64,000 nt of DNA from Stomoxys calcitrans (lineage: Eukaryota; Arthropoda; Insecta; Diptera; Muscidae). A program made the position numbers and the translations under genes. How positions within the stretch are numbered: the first letter of the stretch is position 1; each line of letters begins with the position of its first letter. A model generated the notes under the pieces. That model was not told the DNA's origin. It did no database searches and was given only the letters and a program-made list of their open reading frames with translations. The stretch lies in the NCBI RefSeq assembly GCF_963082655.1, contig NC_081552.1, positions 6,696,648 through 6,760,647 of the forward strand. Direction: 5' to 3'. This document shows positions 11,121 to 21,827 of the stretch, one piece after another.

Positions 11121-12477
11121 AGCAGATGTTTTTGTTATTTCGCTCCGCAAGAATATTCTTAACTCGTTGTAGGTAGTTGGCGGATGATCCCATTACTCTC
11201 ATCTATAATGTGAGAGGCTCCCTTAATTGGGCTCGGAGATTCGTTGAATGAGCTACCCCACGTCTAGATTCCAAAACGGCACTGCAAGCCGCCAAAAGGC
11301 TGCTGTCACCTGGAGCGTATCCCATGTCCAAATGAATTAAGGCTAATAATAGTAATATGGGTCCAAGGACCTTTGCTAATGTCGCTAAGGACACCTTGGT
11401 ACTGGTAGTTGTCAACAAGGGAGAAGAACAGGACTGCATACCTAAGAACAATTAGAGAGGGATAGTCAATGGCATGTTATCTATATACTACGATGGCCTT
11501 GCGAAATTGCCAGGGCTTCTTGCAGTCTTTGACGATGAAGGGGGGTATTGTTGCCGATACAAACTAATTTCATTCGGGGATCAACGCTCAGTTGAAATGT
11601 ATCGGCACTGAATTTAGTCAAGACGGAAAATATTCCTTTTATTCGATGAGGCTGATGGTGACCGGAAATTCCGATTGTCTCGTAGATCTCAACAAGTCTG
11701 AAAGAGTTGTTGTCAACAAGTTCAACAAGTCTGAAAGAGTTGTTGTCAACAAGTTAAAACTGAAGGTGTATAGAGGTGGTGGGGTTGGGGAATGAGGAGA
11801 CGACTCAGCGGTTGGTGCTGAACACTTGTCTGAGGAACTATCGACCACATCTCTTATACTGGCGGATTGTAGGAGACTGAAAATCCCCCTGTCACGAACA
11901 GGAGGTAAAGGCGTCGAAACGGGACTCGACAAGTCCTGTGTGGGTGGCTCATCCGGTTCGATTGGGCTCAAGGTGTGCGCCGGCGGGTTTGGATGGAACT
12001 CAACAGATAGTTCAACAGCAGAAGCTAGTGAAGAGGCTGCTAAAGAGAATCGTCAATACCGCAAGTGTCCAATTTCCTGGGGGAGTGGTTCCACTACTGT
12101 CTCATCTGCCCCTGGATGCGTAAGGAAACCAATCATGACGAGATCGAACGAATCTTGTAAGGATACTCTCCTTACGGAATCAGAAGACAAGGCCAACGCA
12201 GCAGTGGTGGAAATTCTGAATCCTGACTATTGCCTGGTTTCTGCAGATAAATCTCTGGCTGGCTTCCCTACATATGGCGCACACACCAGATATGGGGAAG
12301 TTCAGATACCAACGAAAGGATTGAGCTGCTTGTGGAATATATTATTAGTTGCAATCTGGCGATTTGTAATAAAGGCAATACACCGACCTATATTACATCT
12401 GTTATCCGTTATAATGAATGATGTAGATAGAAATTGATTGATACAAACATATCTTAGGACAAAGATCGCTGAAGATC
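11121..12477 (+). other. Probable 5' part of a non-LTR relic; not assignable
   Basis: GC content is higher than in the surroundings, and plus-strand open frames at 11826-12437 (203 codons) run towards the reverse transcriptase remnant downstream. I do not recognise a domain. By position it could derive from the gag-like or endonuclease region of the same retrotransposon. A 33 bp direct tandem duplication lies at 11690-11722 and 11723-11755. Confidence 0.3.
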
Positions 12478-12958
12478 GCCTGTCTCAGCAACAACATGCA
12501 TATAGTAAGGGCAAGTTCACTGAAACAGCCCTACAGGACCTAGTCGCCTACACAGAGGGTTCTCTCGCTGCCAAGGAATATTCTTGACATTGAAGGTTTA
12601 AAACCGACGTCAATCATGAAGGAGCTGAAGTTTCTAGACATCAACACTACCGTAAGAAAGTTTAGTAATTACTTTCTTACTAGAAGATGTATGGGGACAG
12701 ACTTGGGATCTGCGGACACAAAAGGCGAAAAAGATCCTTTTACTGAAAATGCAAAATTTGTAGGTATTTCGCTGGACAGGAAATGGAACTTTAAATCAAA
12801 CATTTTGGAAAGGGCAAGAAAATCAACTCTTGACCTATGCACCTGCAAGAGAGCCATTGGTAAAAGTTTGGGGTTTAGACTGCGTGTCATGCACTGGGTA
12901 TATACTGCAGTTGTCAGACCTATAATGCTATATAGGGTTGAAATCTTGTGAAGATCGC
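12478..12958 (+). pseudogene. Non-LTR retrotransposon reverse transcriptase relic
   Basis: Plus-strand fragments, in order: QQQHAYSKGKFTETALQDLV (fingers) from about 12490, ILDIEG (a palm motif A-like segment with the catalytic D) at about 12580 after a frame change, and a motif B-like stretch near 12700. The thumb segment FVGISLDRKWNFKSNI follows, then HWVYTAVVRPIMLY to 12950. This order is typical of the R1/LOA/I group of insect non-LTR elements. The YADD segment is missing, so the palm has an internal deletion, and there is at least one frameshift. It cannot encode an active enzyme. A satellite begins right after it. Confidence 0.75.
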
Positions 12959-13314
12959 TTCAAACACAACATTTTCTAGAGAAAAATTTGTCGGGCAAGA
13001 TTTTCTATAGAAAACTTGTATTACCAGTGCAGGGGTCGTAGGTTCGATTTCCGCCAGAAACCTTGGTCTTTCGCTACTGTAGTATCACAATGGACTTAAA
13101 ATTGTTTAAGTGAGTCTGTAAATGCCACTCTTACCTTACCTTTGCCGGACAAGATTTTCTAAGGAAAATTTTGTCGGACAAGATTTTCTAAAGAAAATTT
13201 TGACTGACAAGATTTTCTAAAGAAAATTTTGACTGACAAGATTTTCTAAAGAAAATTTTGACTGACAAAATTTTCTAAAGAAAATTTTGACTGACAAGAT
13301 TTTCTAAAAAAAAT
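12959..13314. repeat. Satellite array split by a SINE
   Basis: Units of GACAAGATTTTCTAAAGAAAATTTT cover 12960-13018 and 13144-13314. The last five units are nearly identical with about 30 bp period, which suggests recent local amplification. Confidence 0.75.
13019..13145 (+). mobile_element. tRNA-like SINE fragment
   Basis: It contains GTAGGTTCGATTTCCGCC, a good pol III B box in a tRNA-like T-arm. A tail AAGTGAGTCTGTAAATGCCA and a CTTACCTTACCT end follow. The A box is absent, so the 5' end is truncated. It interrupts the satellite at this site. I saw no clear target-site duplication. Confidence 0.55.
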
Positions 13315-13489
13315 GGCCCTAAGGGCCGATTTAGGGCCTAAGACCCTAAATCGGCGGATCGGTCTATATGGGGGCTATATCAAGATATAGTCCGATATAG
13401 CCCATCTTCGAACTTAACCTGCTTATGGACAAAAAAAGAATCTGTGCAAAATTTCAGCTCAATATCTCTATTTTTAAAGGCTGTAGCGT
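13315..13489 (-). repeat. Family C fragment joined to an A element
   Basis: Matches the stretch of the C element at about 39420-39590: GATCGGTCTATATGGGGGCT, AGTCCGATATAGCCCATCTT, and ATGGACAAAAAAAGAATCTG. It runs to GGCTGTAGCGTG and there switches directly into A-type core sequence. The start holds a short palindromic GGCCCTAAGGGCC block. Confidence 0.7.
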
Positions 13490-14729
13490 GATATTAAGAT
13501 ATAATCCGGTTTGAACCACAATTAAATTATATTTATGTTGGAGACCTGTGTAAAATGTCAGCCAATTCGAATAAGAATTGCGCTCTTTGTGGGCTCAAGA
13601 AGTAAAATAGAGAGATCGATTTATATGGGAGCTGTATCGGGCTATAGACCGATTCAGACCATAATAAACACGTATGTCAATGGTCATGAGAGAATACGTC
13701 GTAGAGGCTCAAGAAGTCAAGATCCCAGATCGGTTTATATGGCAGCTAAATCAGGTTGTGAACCGACTTGTACTTTGTTTGACATAGTTGTTGAAAGTAA
13801 CAATAAAAAACGTCTTGCGAAATTTCATTCAAATCGGATAGGAATTGCGCCCTCTAAAAGCTCAAGAAGTCAAATCTCCAGATCTGTTTATATGACAGCT
13901 ATATCAGGTTATGAACAGATTTGAACCATATTTGGCACAGTTGTTGGATATCATAACAAAATACTACGTGCCCAAATTCATTCAAATTGGATAAGAATTG
14001 CGCCCTCTAGAGGCTCAAGAAGTCAAGACCCCAGATCGGTTTATATGGCAGCTATATAAGGTTATGGACCGATTTGAACCATACCTGGCACAGTTGTTGG
14101 ATATCATAACGAAACACGTCGTGCAAAATTTCATTCCAATCGGATAAGAATTGCGCACTGTAGAGGCTCAAGAAGTCAAGACCGAAGATCGGTTTTTATG
14201 GCAGCTATATCAGGTTATAAACCGATTTGAACCATACCTGGCACAGTTGTTGGATATCATAACAAAACACGTCGTGCATAATTTCATTCCATAACCTATA
14301 TAAGGTTATGGACCGATTTGAACCATACCTGGCACAGTTGTTGGATATCATAACGAAACACGTCGTGCAAAATTTCATCCCGATCGGTTAAGAATTGCGC
14401 ACTCTAGAGGCTCAAGAAGTCAAGACCCAAGATCGGTTTATATGGCAGCTATATCAAAACATGGACCGATATGGCCCATTTACAATACCAACCGACCTAC
14501 TCTAATAAGAAGTAATTGTGCAAAATTTCAAGCGGCTAGCTTTACTCCTTCGGAAGTTAGCGTGCTTTCGACAGACAGACAGACGGACGGACATGGCTAG
14601 ATCGACATAAAATTTCACGACTATCAAGAATATATATACTTTATGGGGTCTCAGACGAATATTTCGAGTAGTTACAATCAGAATGACGAAATTAGTATAC
14701 CCCCCATCTTATGGTGGAGGGTATAAAAA
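13490..14729 (-). repeat. Family A element lacking its 3' end
   Basis: It begins inside the A unique segment (ATTAAGATATAATCCGGTTT) with no 3' hairpin, then has about six core units, a GTCY tract near 14575, and a complete 5' stem-loop ending GGTGGAGGGTATAAAAAT. A partial unit is duplicated at 14290-14360. The missing 3' end is replaced by family C sequence. Confidence 0.8.
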
Positions 14730-14935
14730 TTGGTTGAACAGTATTATCTTTGGAAAAGTTGTGGAATAATATATTTTGATGAAATTTGTGGGACAATATT
14801 TTCTACAAAAATGTGGCGGGACAATTTTTTCTATAGAAAATTTGTGAAACAATATTTTTCCATAACAAATTTATGAGAAAATATTTTTATAGAAAACTAA
14901 TCCTAACAATATTTTACAAAAAATGTAATAGTATT
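14730..14935. repeat. Degenerate satellite after an A element
   Basis: Loose units of GGACAATATTTTCTACAAAA and TTTTCTATAGAAAATTTGTG. It starts at the 5' end of the A copy, as at 6345 and 10907. Confidence 0.6.
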
Positions 14936-16330
14936 TCTAGGAAGGTACTATTTATCGCCCCTAAATGTAATTAAAAACGCATTTCAAGAAATTTAATTTT
15001 TATTTTCAATAAACTAAGACATTAGTTTTAAAAATTTACCAACTATAACATAGTTTTTCTTTGCCTGTAGTACCCACATAGCTCAATGATGAGATTTAAC
15101 ATGACAAATAAGATGTTGATGATGAGCATGGTATGATGATATATATAGTTTTTAATCATCATAAAAATATTTATGAAAAGAGTAACGACAACGTTAACTT
15201 AAAAATAAAACGATGTAGCCAATAAAACATGTCTCTCAAAGACAATTAACAATGAACATAAAAAAAATTAGAAAAAACGAACAACCTTTAAATGGCCAAT
15301 GGAATTTTCGGCTTTAACAGATTTTGTGGTAATTATGTGAAATTTTTGGAACATTAGCTTCACCAAATGTATCATCATCACCACTATCCAATTCCTATGA
15401 ATTTGAAACTTTTTTTATTTTGTACACTTAAAATTGGGTCTATTTCGGACTATGCTGGAAAAAAAAAACATAATTCGACAAAACTATTTAAGTTTAATGA
15501 GTTTTTAAAGAAAATCATATAAATTTTTGTGTGTTGGGCTGGACCCCACCACCTTCATAAGTTTATAAAGAGAATTGTTTATGCTTCATATGATGATGAT
15601 GTTGATGATATCTCCAACACTTGATCTGCATTTTGTTGTTGGTTGTAGCTACAATTTTCTTGAGTTTGGTTTTCTCTTTTGTCATGGAAGGTGCTTCACA
15701 GACCTTTTTCTGTGTGCTCAAGTTATTTATTAGTTAGCTCTTTTCTTTGTGCATCGAAGTAGAAAAAACTGTAACAGATGACCATAAATTATTTTCAGTA
15801 GAGTTGTAAAAACTTCTTATCTATTAATTGTGTAATTTTTCTTATTGTCGTCAATTAACAAACCAAAATATGCTGTACGTGTTGGCATTTTTCCATTTGG
15901 TAAATTAAAACAGACGCTGGGGAAAAACAGAGATGCTTTATTATCCCCTTCCTACGAATAACAAATATTTCGTTTTTCATTGACAATGTTTTGCCCTTTG
16001 GGTTTAGAGGCCTCATACATTTGAAGATTTTTGTGTTTAACTCTCAGCTTTCGGAGTAGGGTTTCTTTTGGGATGACCACTCATTTGTCTCTGGCAGTTA
16101 AAGCCCAACAATTAATGTAAAAAAGCTGTGATTTGTGGGATTAAGATTATTATCGTGATTTTAAAAAAATATGTTAACTGAACAATGATATTTTGTGGTT
16201 TTTCTGAGTAATTCATCAAGAAGAAGGAAAAAATCTATTTTAAAGCTATGAATTTAAAATTGCTTCTAATCGATGGCGTTTTAAAAATTTCCTAAATTCT
16301 AGAAAATCCATATTCAGATCTAATAGATTG
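14936..16330. other. No recognised feature
   Basis: AT-rich sequence without a recognisable gene or repeat. Short GATGATGAT runs occur near 15120 and 15595. The segment ends at a large satellite. Confidence 0.5.
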
Positions 16331-17757
16331 GAATGTTGTGAGAAAAAATTTTCTATAGAAAATGTTGTGAGACAAAATTTTCTATAGAAAATGTTGTGAG
16401 ACAAAATTTTCTATAGAAAATGTTGTGAGACGAAATTTTCTATAGAAAATGTTGTGAGACGAAATTTTCTATAGAAAATGTTGTGAGACAAAATTTTCTA
16501 TAGAAAATGTTGTGAGACAAAATTTTCTATAGAAAATGTTGTGAGACAAAATTTTCTATAGAAAATGTTGTGAGACAAAATTTTCTATAGAAAATGTTGT
16601 GAGACAAAATTTTCTATAGAAAATGTTGTGAGACAAAATTTTCTATAGAAACTGTTGTGAGACAAAATTTTCTATAGAAAATGTTGTGAGACAAAATTTT
16701 CTATAGAAAATGTTGTGAGACAAAATTTTCTATAGAAAATGTTGTGAGACAAAATTTTCTATAGAAAATGTTGTGAGACAAAATTTTCTATAGAAAATGT
16801 TGTGAGACAAAATTTTCTATAGAAAATGTTGTGAGACAAAATTTTCTATAGAAAATGTTGTGAGACAAAATTTTCTATAGAAAATGTTGTGAGACAAAAT
16901 TTTCTATAGAAAATGTTGTGAGACAAAATTTTCTATAGAAAATGTTGTGAGACAAAATTTTCTATAGAAAATGTTGTGAGACAAAATTTTCTATAGAAAA
17001 TGTTGTGAGAAAAAATTTTCTATAGAAAATCTGAATATATAGAAAATATTGTGAGACAAAATTTTCTAAAGAAAATGTTGTGAGACAAAATTTTCGATAG
17101 AAAATGTTGTGGGACAAAATTTTCTATAGAAAATGTTGTGGGACAAAATTTTCTATAGAAAATGTTGTGAGACAAAATTTTCTATAGAAAATGTTGTGAG
17201 ACAAAATTTTCTATAAAAAATGTTGTGGCACAAAATTTTCTATAGAAAATGTTGTGAGACAAAATTTTCTATAGAAAATGTTGTGAGACAAAATTTTCTA
17301 TAGAAAATGTTGTGAGACAAAATTTTCTATAGAAAATGTTGTGAGACAAAATTTTCTATAGAAAATGTTGTGAGACAAAATTTTCTATAGAAAATGTTGT
17401 GAGACAAAATTTTCTATAGAAAATGTTGTGAGACAAAATTTTCTATAGAAAATGTTGTGAGACAAAATTTTCTATAGAAAATGTTGTGAGACAAAATTTT
17501 CTATAGAAAATGTTGTGAGACAAAATTTTCTATAGAAAATGTTGTGAGACAAAATTTTCTATAGAAAATGTTGTGAGACAAAATTTTCTATAGAAAATGT
17601 TGTGAGACAAAATTTTCTATAGAAAATGTTGTGAGACAAAATTTTCTATAGAAAATGTTGTGAGACAAAATTTTCTATAGAAAATGTTGTGAGACAAAAT
17701 TTTCTATAGAAAATGTTGTGAGACAAAATTTTCTATAGAAAATGTTGTGAGACAAAA
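16331..17757. repeat. 29 bp satellite array, about 49 units
   Basis: A long head-to-tail array of a 29 bp unit made of ATGTTGTGAGACAAAA plus TTTTCTATAGAAAA. The latter is a perfect 14 bp palindrome. Most units are identical. Variants cluster at the left edge (GACGAAA), in a degenerate patch at about 17010-17230, and at the right edge. One interruption at 17029-17044 (ATCTGAATATATAG) breaks the period. Homogeneity implies recent expansion or conversion, and copy number in the assembly may be underestimated. Confidence 0.95.
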
Positions 17758-19079
17758 GAGTGTGTCATAAAATTTTGTCTCCCAATATTTCCAATGCGAA
17801 TATTCAAAATAAGTGAATTCAGTGTTCCTTTAAAATCTGTAATATTAATGATGCAAGTGCTTTTCTGGTGTCGGTTGTAGTTGATATGATAATAGTAAAA
17901 TTTTTAATTTTCTCCTTTCCAATGCTTGATCAAACTGCTATCAACAGATTGTCTTCGATCAAAGGCAATAAATTACATTGGACACCATGAATTGAACACC
18001 ATGAGGTCGCCAAGACTTTGATTATTTATTTAAAAGAGAAAACAGCTAGAACACCAAAGACCTCTTAAAGAAACATTGCTTCAATACCATACCAACGAAA
18101 CTCCTGCCATAGTAAAGAACAAGTGTCACTAGAACTTTCGAAGAGTCATATAAGGACATTTTCATTATGCCCTTATGTCTGCAGGACAAAGTGTGTTTGC
18201 CTGTCTATGAGTGTTAGTAAAGCTTGTGTGTGTCTGTATGTGCGTGGTAAGTATGGAAATAAATTGGATTATCCTTTGATTCATTTCACTTCAAACACAA
18301 AATCATTATTCAGATATGGATATGGGTAAATGCAACAAGGATGCCTACAAGATACCATTAGGCCTGGTGTGGGTCTAATTTATCATTTGCCTTGTTTAAA
18401 AGTTTGGGGGGCTCTTGTAAGGCTTTGCCGGAGCAAAATTTGTTGATATGATTAAGATTGTGTTGCATTATTGCAATGAAATGGCAGAAAGCAGGTTAAC
18501 TTTTAGGGGTTATTGTAAGGCTGATGAGATGAGATTTCATTATAGCCAAGGTATTAATTGCATTTGCAATACTGCCTGCTAATGTCTTTATCGACCAATA
18601 CTATGAAGAAGACGGCAACTGATGTGACAGCCATTTAAAATTGCCTTCCCTTTGTGACAACTGCAAATGCAGACGGATAAGATTAATTTTCTGGTAATCG
18701 TATTAAGGAATTTGTCACCAATTGACCACTGAAGTGTCAAAAGTAATTTCCACAGAGATTTTTGGCAAATTCAAATTATTTCATTGCTAATGTACAATTT
18801 TTAGTTTAAATTGCTATATTGCATCAAAGGTAAGTTTGTTTGAAAATTTACAGTCAGTTCTGTTATTGTTGCCTTTGCTAATGATAGTCAACTTTAATTT
18901 TCCTTTTTGAATTGCATAGATTAAATTTTTGTTTTTAATACCCCCTGGGGATTTCTAAACGTTTATGCTGTACTTAAATTTCCTTTCACCCTTATTTCTA
19001 TGTATACTTTTTGTTTCGGTTCTCTATTTTGGGGCCAATAAAAAAGTTACCTAATGAGGTTTGGTGTACATTTTATATA
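17758..19079. other. No recognised feature
   Basis: Mostly AT-rich sequence between the satellite and a mariner MITE. No gene, RNA or repeat family member was recognised. Confidence 0.5.
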
Positions 19080-19298
19080 TTGGGTTGCCCAAAAAGTAAT
19101 TGCGGATTTTTTAAAAGAAAGTAATTGCATTTTTAATAAAACTTAGAATGAACTTTAATCAAATATACTTTTTTTTCACTTTTTTCTAAAGCGAGCTAAA
19201 AGTTACAGGTGATAACTGACAGAAGAAAGAATGCAATTACAGAGTCACAAGCTGTGAAAAAATTTATCAAATCCGCAATTACTTTTTGGGCAACCCAA
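19080..19298 (-). mobile_element. Mariner MITE (219 bp)
   Basis: Terminal repeats TTGGGTTGCCCAAAAAGTAA are flanked by TA at 19078-19079 and 19299-19300. It is oriented opposite to the copy at 3503 and lacks transposase. The interior has lost a short stretch, including the GCCGACTATATG segment near the right end. Confidence 0.9.
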
Positions 19299-19589
19299 TA
19301 AATATGTCTTAATGACATTTTTGTGAAGAACAATACAAATACAGAGTAGAACTAAGAAAATAACAGGTCATTTAAATATATTAAATGACTGTAATATTAA
19401 GAAAGGAAAAAATATGTATGACATTATAACTCCTGTTTGTAGTATGAAACATTGCCAAAAAATTAAACAATACTTTGAAAAACTCCACTTTGGTTAAACT
19501 GATACTGGCCAAATATTTTTGATTTCTTAATTGTGCTTTTTGGACTTTTTGGCTACAAATTTTGGAAATGCGATACAAATTTTTTTTTA

Positions 19590-21475
19590 TTGGGTTGCCC
19601 AAAAAGTAATTGCGGATTTTTGAAAAGAAAGTAAATGCATTTTTAATAAGACTTAGAATGAACTTTAATCAAATATACTTTTTTATACCCTCCACCATAA
19701 GATGGGGGGTATACTAATTTCGTCATTCTGTTTGTAACTACTCGAAATATTCGTCTGAGACCCCATAAAGTATATATATTCTTGATCGTCGTGACATTTT
19801 ATGTCGATCTAGCCATGTCCGTCCGTCTGTCCGTCCGTCCGTCCGTCCGTCCGTCTGTCTGTCGAAAGCACGCTAACTTCCGAAGGAGTAAAGCTAGCCG
19901 CTTGAAATTTTGCACAAATACTTCTTATTTGTGTAGGTCGGTTGGTATTGTAAATGGGCCATATCGGTCCATGTTTTGATATAGCTGCCATATAAACCGA
20001 TCTTGGGTCTTGACTTCTTGAGCCTCTAGAGTGCGCAATTCTTATCCGATTGGAATAAAATTTTGCACAACGTGTTTTGCTATGATATCCAACAACTGTG
20101 CCAAGTATGGTTTAAATCGGTCCATAACCTGATATAGCTGCCATATAAACCGATCTGGGGTCTTGACTTCTTGAGTCTCTAGCGTGCGCAATTCTTATCC
20201 GATCAGAATGAAATTTTGCAAGACGTGTTTTGTTATGATATCCAACAACTGTGGCAAGTATGGTTTAAATCGGTCCATAACCTGATATAGCTGCCATATA
20301 AACCGATCTTGGGTCTTGACTTCTTGAGCCTCTAGAGTGCGCAATTCTTATCCGATTGAAACGAAATTTCGCACGACGTGTTTTGTTATTATATCCAACA
20401 ACTGTGCCAAGTGTGGTTCAAATCGGTCCATAACCTGATATAGCTGCCATATAAACCGATCTTGGGTCTTGACTTCTTGAGCCTCTAGAGGACGCAATTC
20501 TTATCTGATTGGAATGGAATTTCGCACGACGTGTTTTGTTATGATATCCAACAACTGTGGCAAGTATGGTTTAAGTCGGTCCATAACCTGATATAGCTGC
20601 CATATAAACCGATCTTGGGTCTTGACTTCTTGAGCCTCTAGAGGGCACAATTCTTAACCGATTTAAATGAAATTCTGCACGACGTGTTTTGGTATGATAT
20701 CCAACAACTGTGCTAAGTATGGTTGAAATCGGTCCATAACCTGATATAGCTGTCATATAAACAGATTTGGGGATTTTACTTCTTGAGCTTCTAGAGTGCG
20801 CAATTCCTATCCGATTTGGCTGAAATTTTGCATGACGTATTTTTTTTTTTTACTTTCAACAACTGTGTCATATAAGGTTCAAATCGGTTCATAACCTGAT
20901 ATAGCTGCCATCTAAACCGATCTGGGATTTGACTTCTTGACCCCTAGAGGTCGCAATTATTATCCGATATGCCTGAAGTTTTGTACGATGGATCCTTATC
21001 ATGACCATCAACAAACGTGTTTATTATGGTCTGAATCGGTCTATAGCCCGATACAGATCCCATATAAATAGTTCTCTCTATTATACTTCGTGAGCCCCAA
21101 TGGGTGCAATTCTTATACGAATTGGCTGAAATTTTACACAGGTCTCCAACATATAATTTAATTGTGGTCCGAACCGGACCATATCTTGATATCGTTTTAA
21201 TAGCAGTGCAACTCTTTTCTTATATCCTTTTTTGCCTAAGAAGAGATGCCGGGAAAAGAACTCGACAAATGCGATCCATGGTGGAGGGTATATAAGATTC
21301 GGCCCGGCCGAACTTAGCACGCTTTTACTTGTTTACACTTTTTTTCTAAAGGAAGCTAAAAGCAACAGCTGATAACTGACAGAAGAAAGAATGCAAATAC
21401 AGAGTCACAAGCTGTGCAAAAATTTTTCAACGCCGACTATATGAAAAATCCGCAATTACTTTTTGGGCAACCCAA
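19590..21475 (-). mobile_element. Mariner MITE split by an A element
   Basis: The left part is 19590-19683 and the right part 21334-21475. Together they rebuild a standard MITE with terminal repeats and flanking TA (19588-19589 and 21476-21477). The intact copy at 31246 reads ATACTTTTTTTTACACTTTT at the junction, which shows the A element landed inside a T run. Confidence 0.9.
19684..21333 (+). repeat. Family A element, full length, nested in a MITE
   Basis: A complete plus-oriented copy: TATACCCTCCACCATAAGAT stem-loop, conserved block, GTCY tract at about 19818-19862, core units of 153 bp, the unique segment, CCATGGTGGAGGGTATATAA, the hairpin TTCGGCCCGGCCGAA, and the end GCTTTTACTTGTT. Because the host MITE is known, both ends can be fixed to within a few T residues. 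There is no protein-coding frame. Confidence 0.88.
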
Positions 21476-21827
21476 TATTTTAAGTTTTTTTTTTTCAAAT
21501 TCTTATGCAGCACCCTGTTTTTTAACATATCGCTATATGGTCATTTCAAAAGTAGCCACCGTTGAAAACGCAGACCACCAACTACACTTGTCGTGCTGTG
21601 TCATTTAATGGTTGATAAGCTAAACTTTAATCTTTTCTAATGTCCATCATATATGAAAATGAGCAGTAACAAAAGTCTCTGGAATATCCCTTTGTGAGAA
21701 TAAAAAAACCACTTATAGCACAGACAGCAATAGACAAACAGAAAGCATACATGGCACGGACAAAAAATTCTTGTTGGTGTGGTCACTTCAATGGCCATCA
21801 TTTTAAAAGTAGCCATGATATGATTTT

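Noticed and set aside
13019..13145. Functional tRNA gene
   Set aside because: Only a B-box region is recognisable. The anticodon arm and acceptor pairing are missing, so it is a SINE fragment.
13535..13924. A 129-codon frame with RSQDPRSVYMAA repeats
   Set aside because: This is A-element core read through the 153 bp units. Most copies have a TGA at the equivalent position, and there is no sign of selection.
16331..17757. CRISPR-like array of short regular repeats
   Set aside because: There are no distinct spacers: the whole unit is repeated, and the genome is eukaryotic. It is a satellite.
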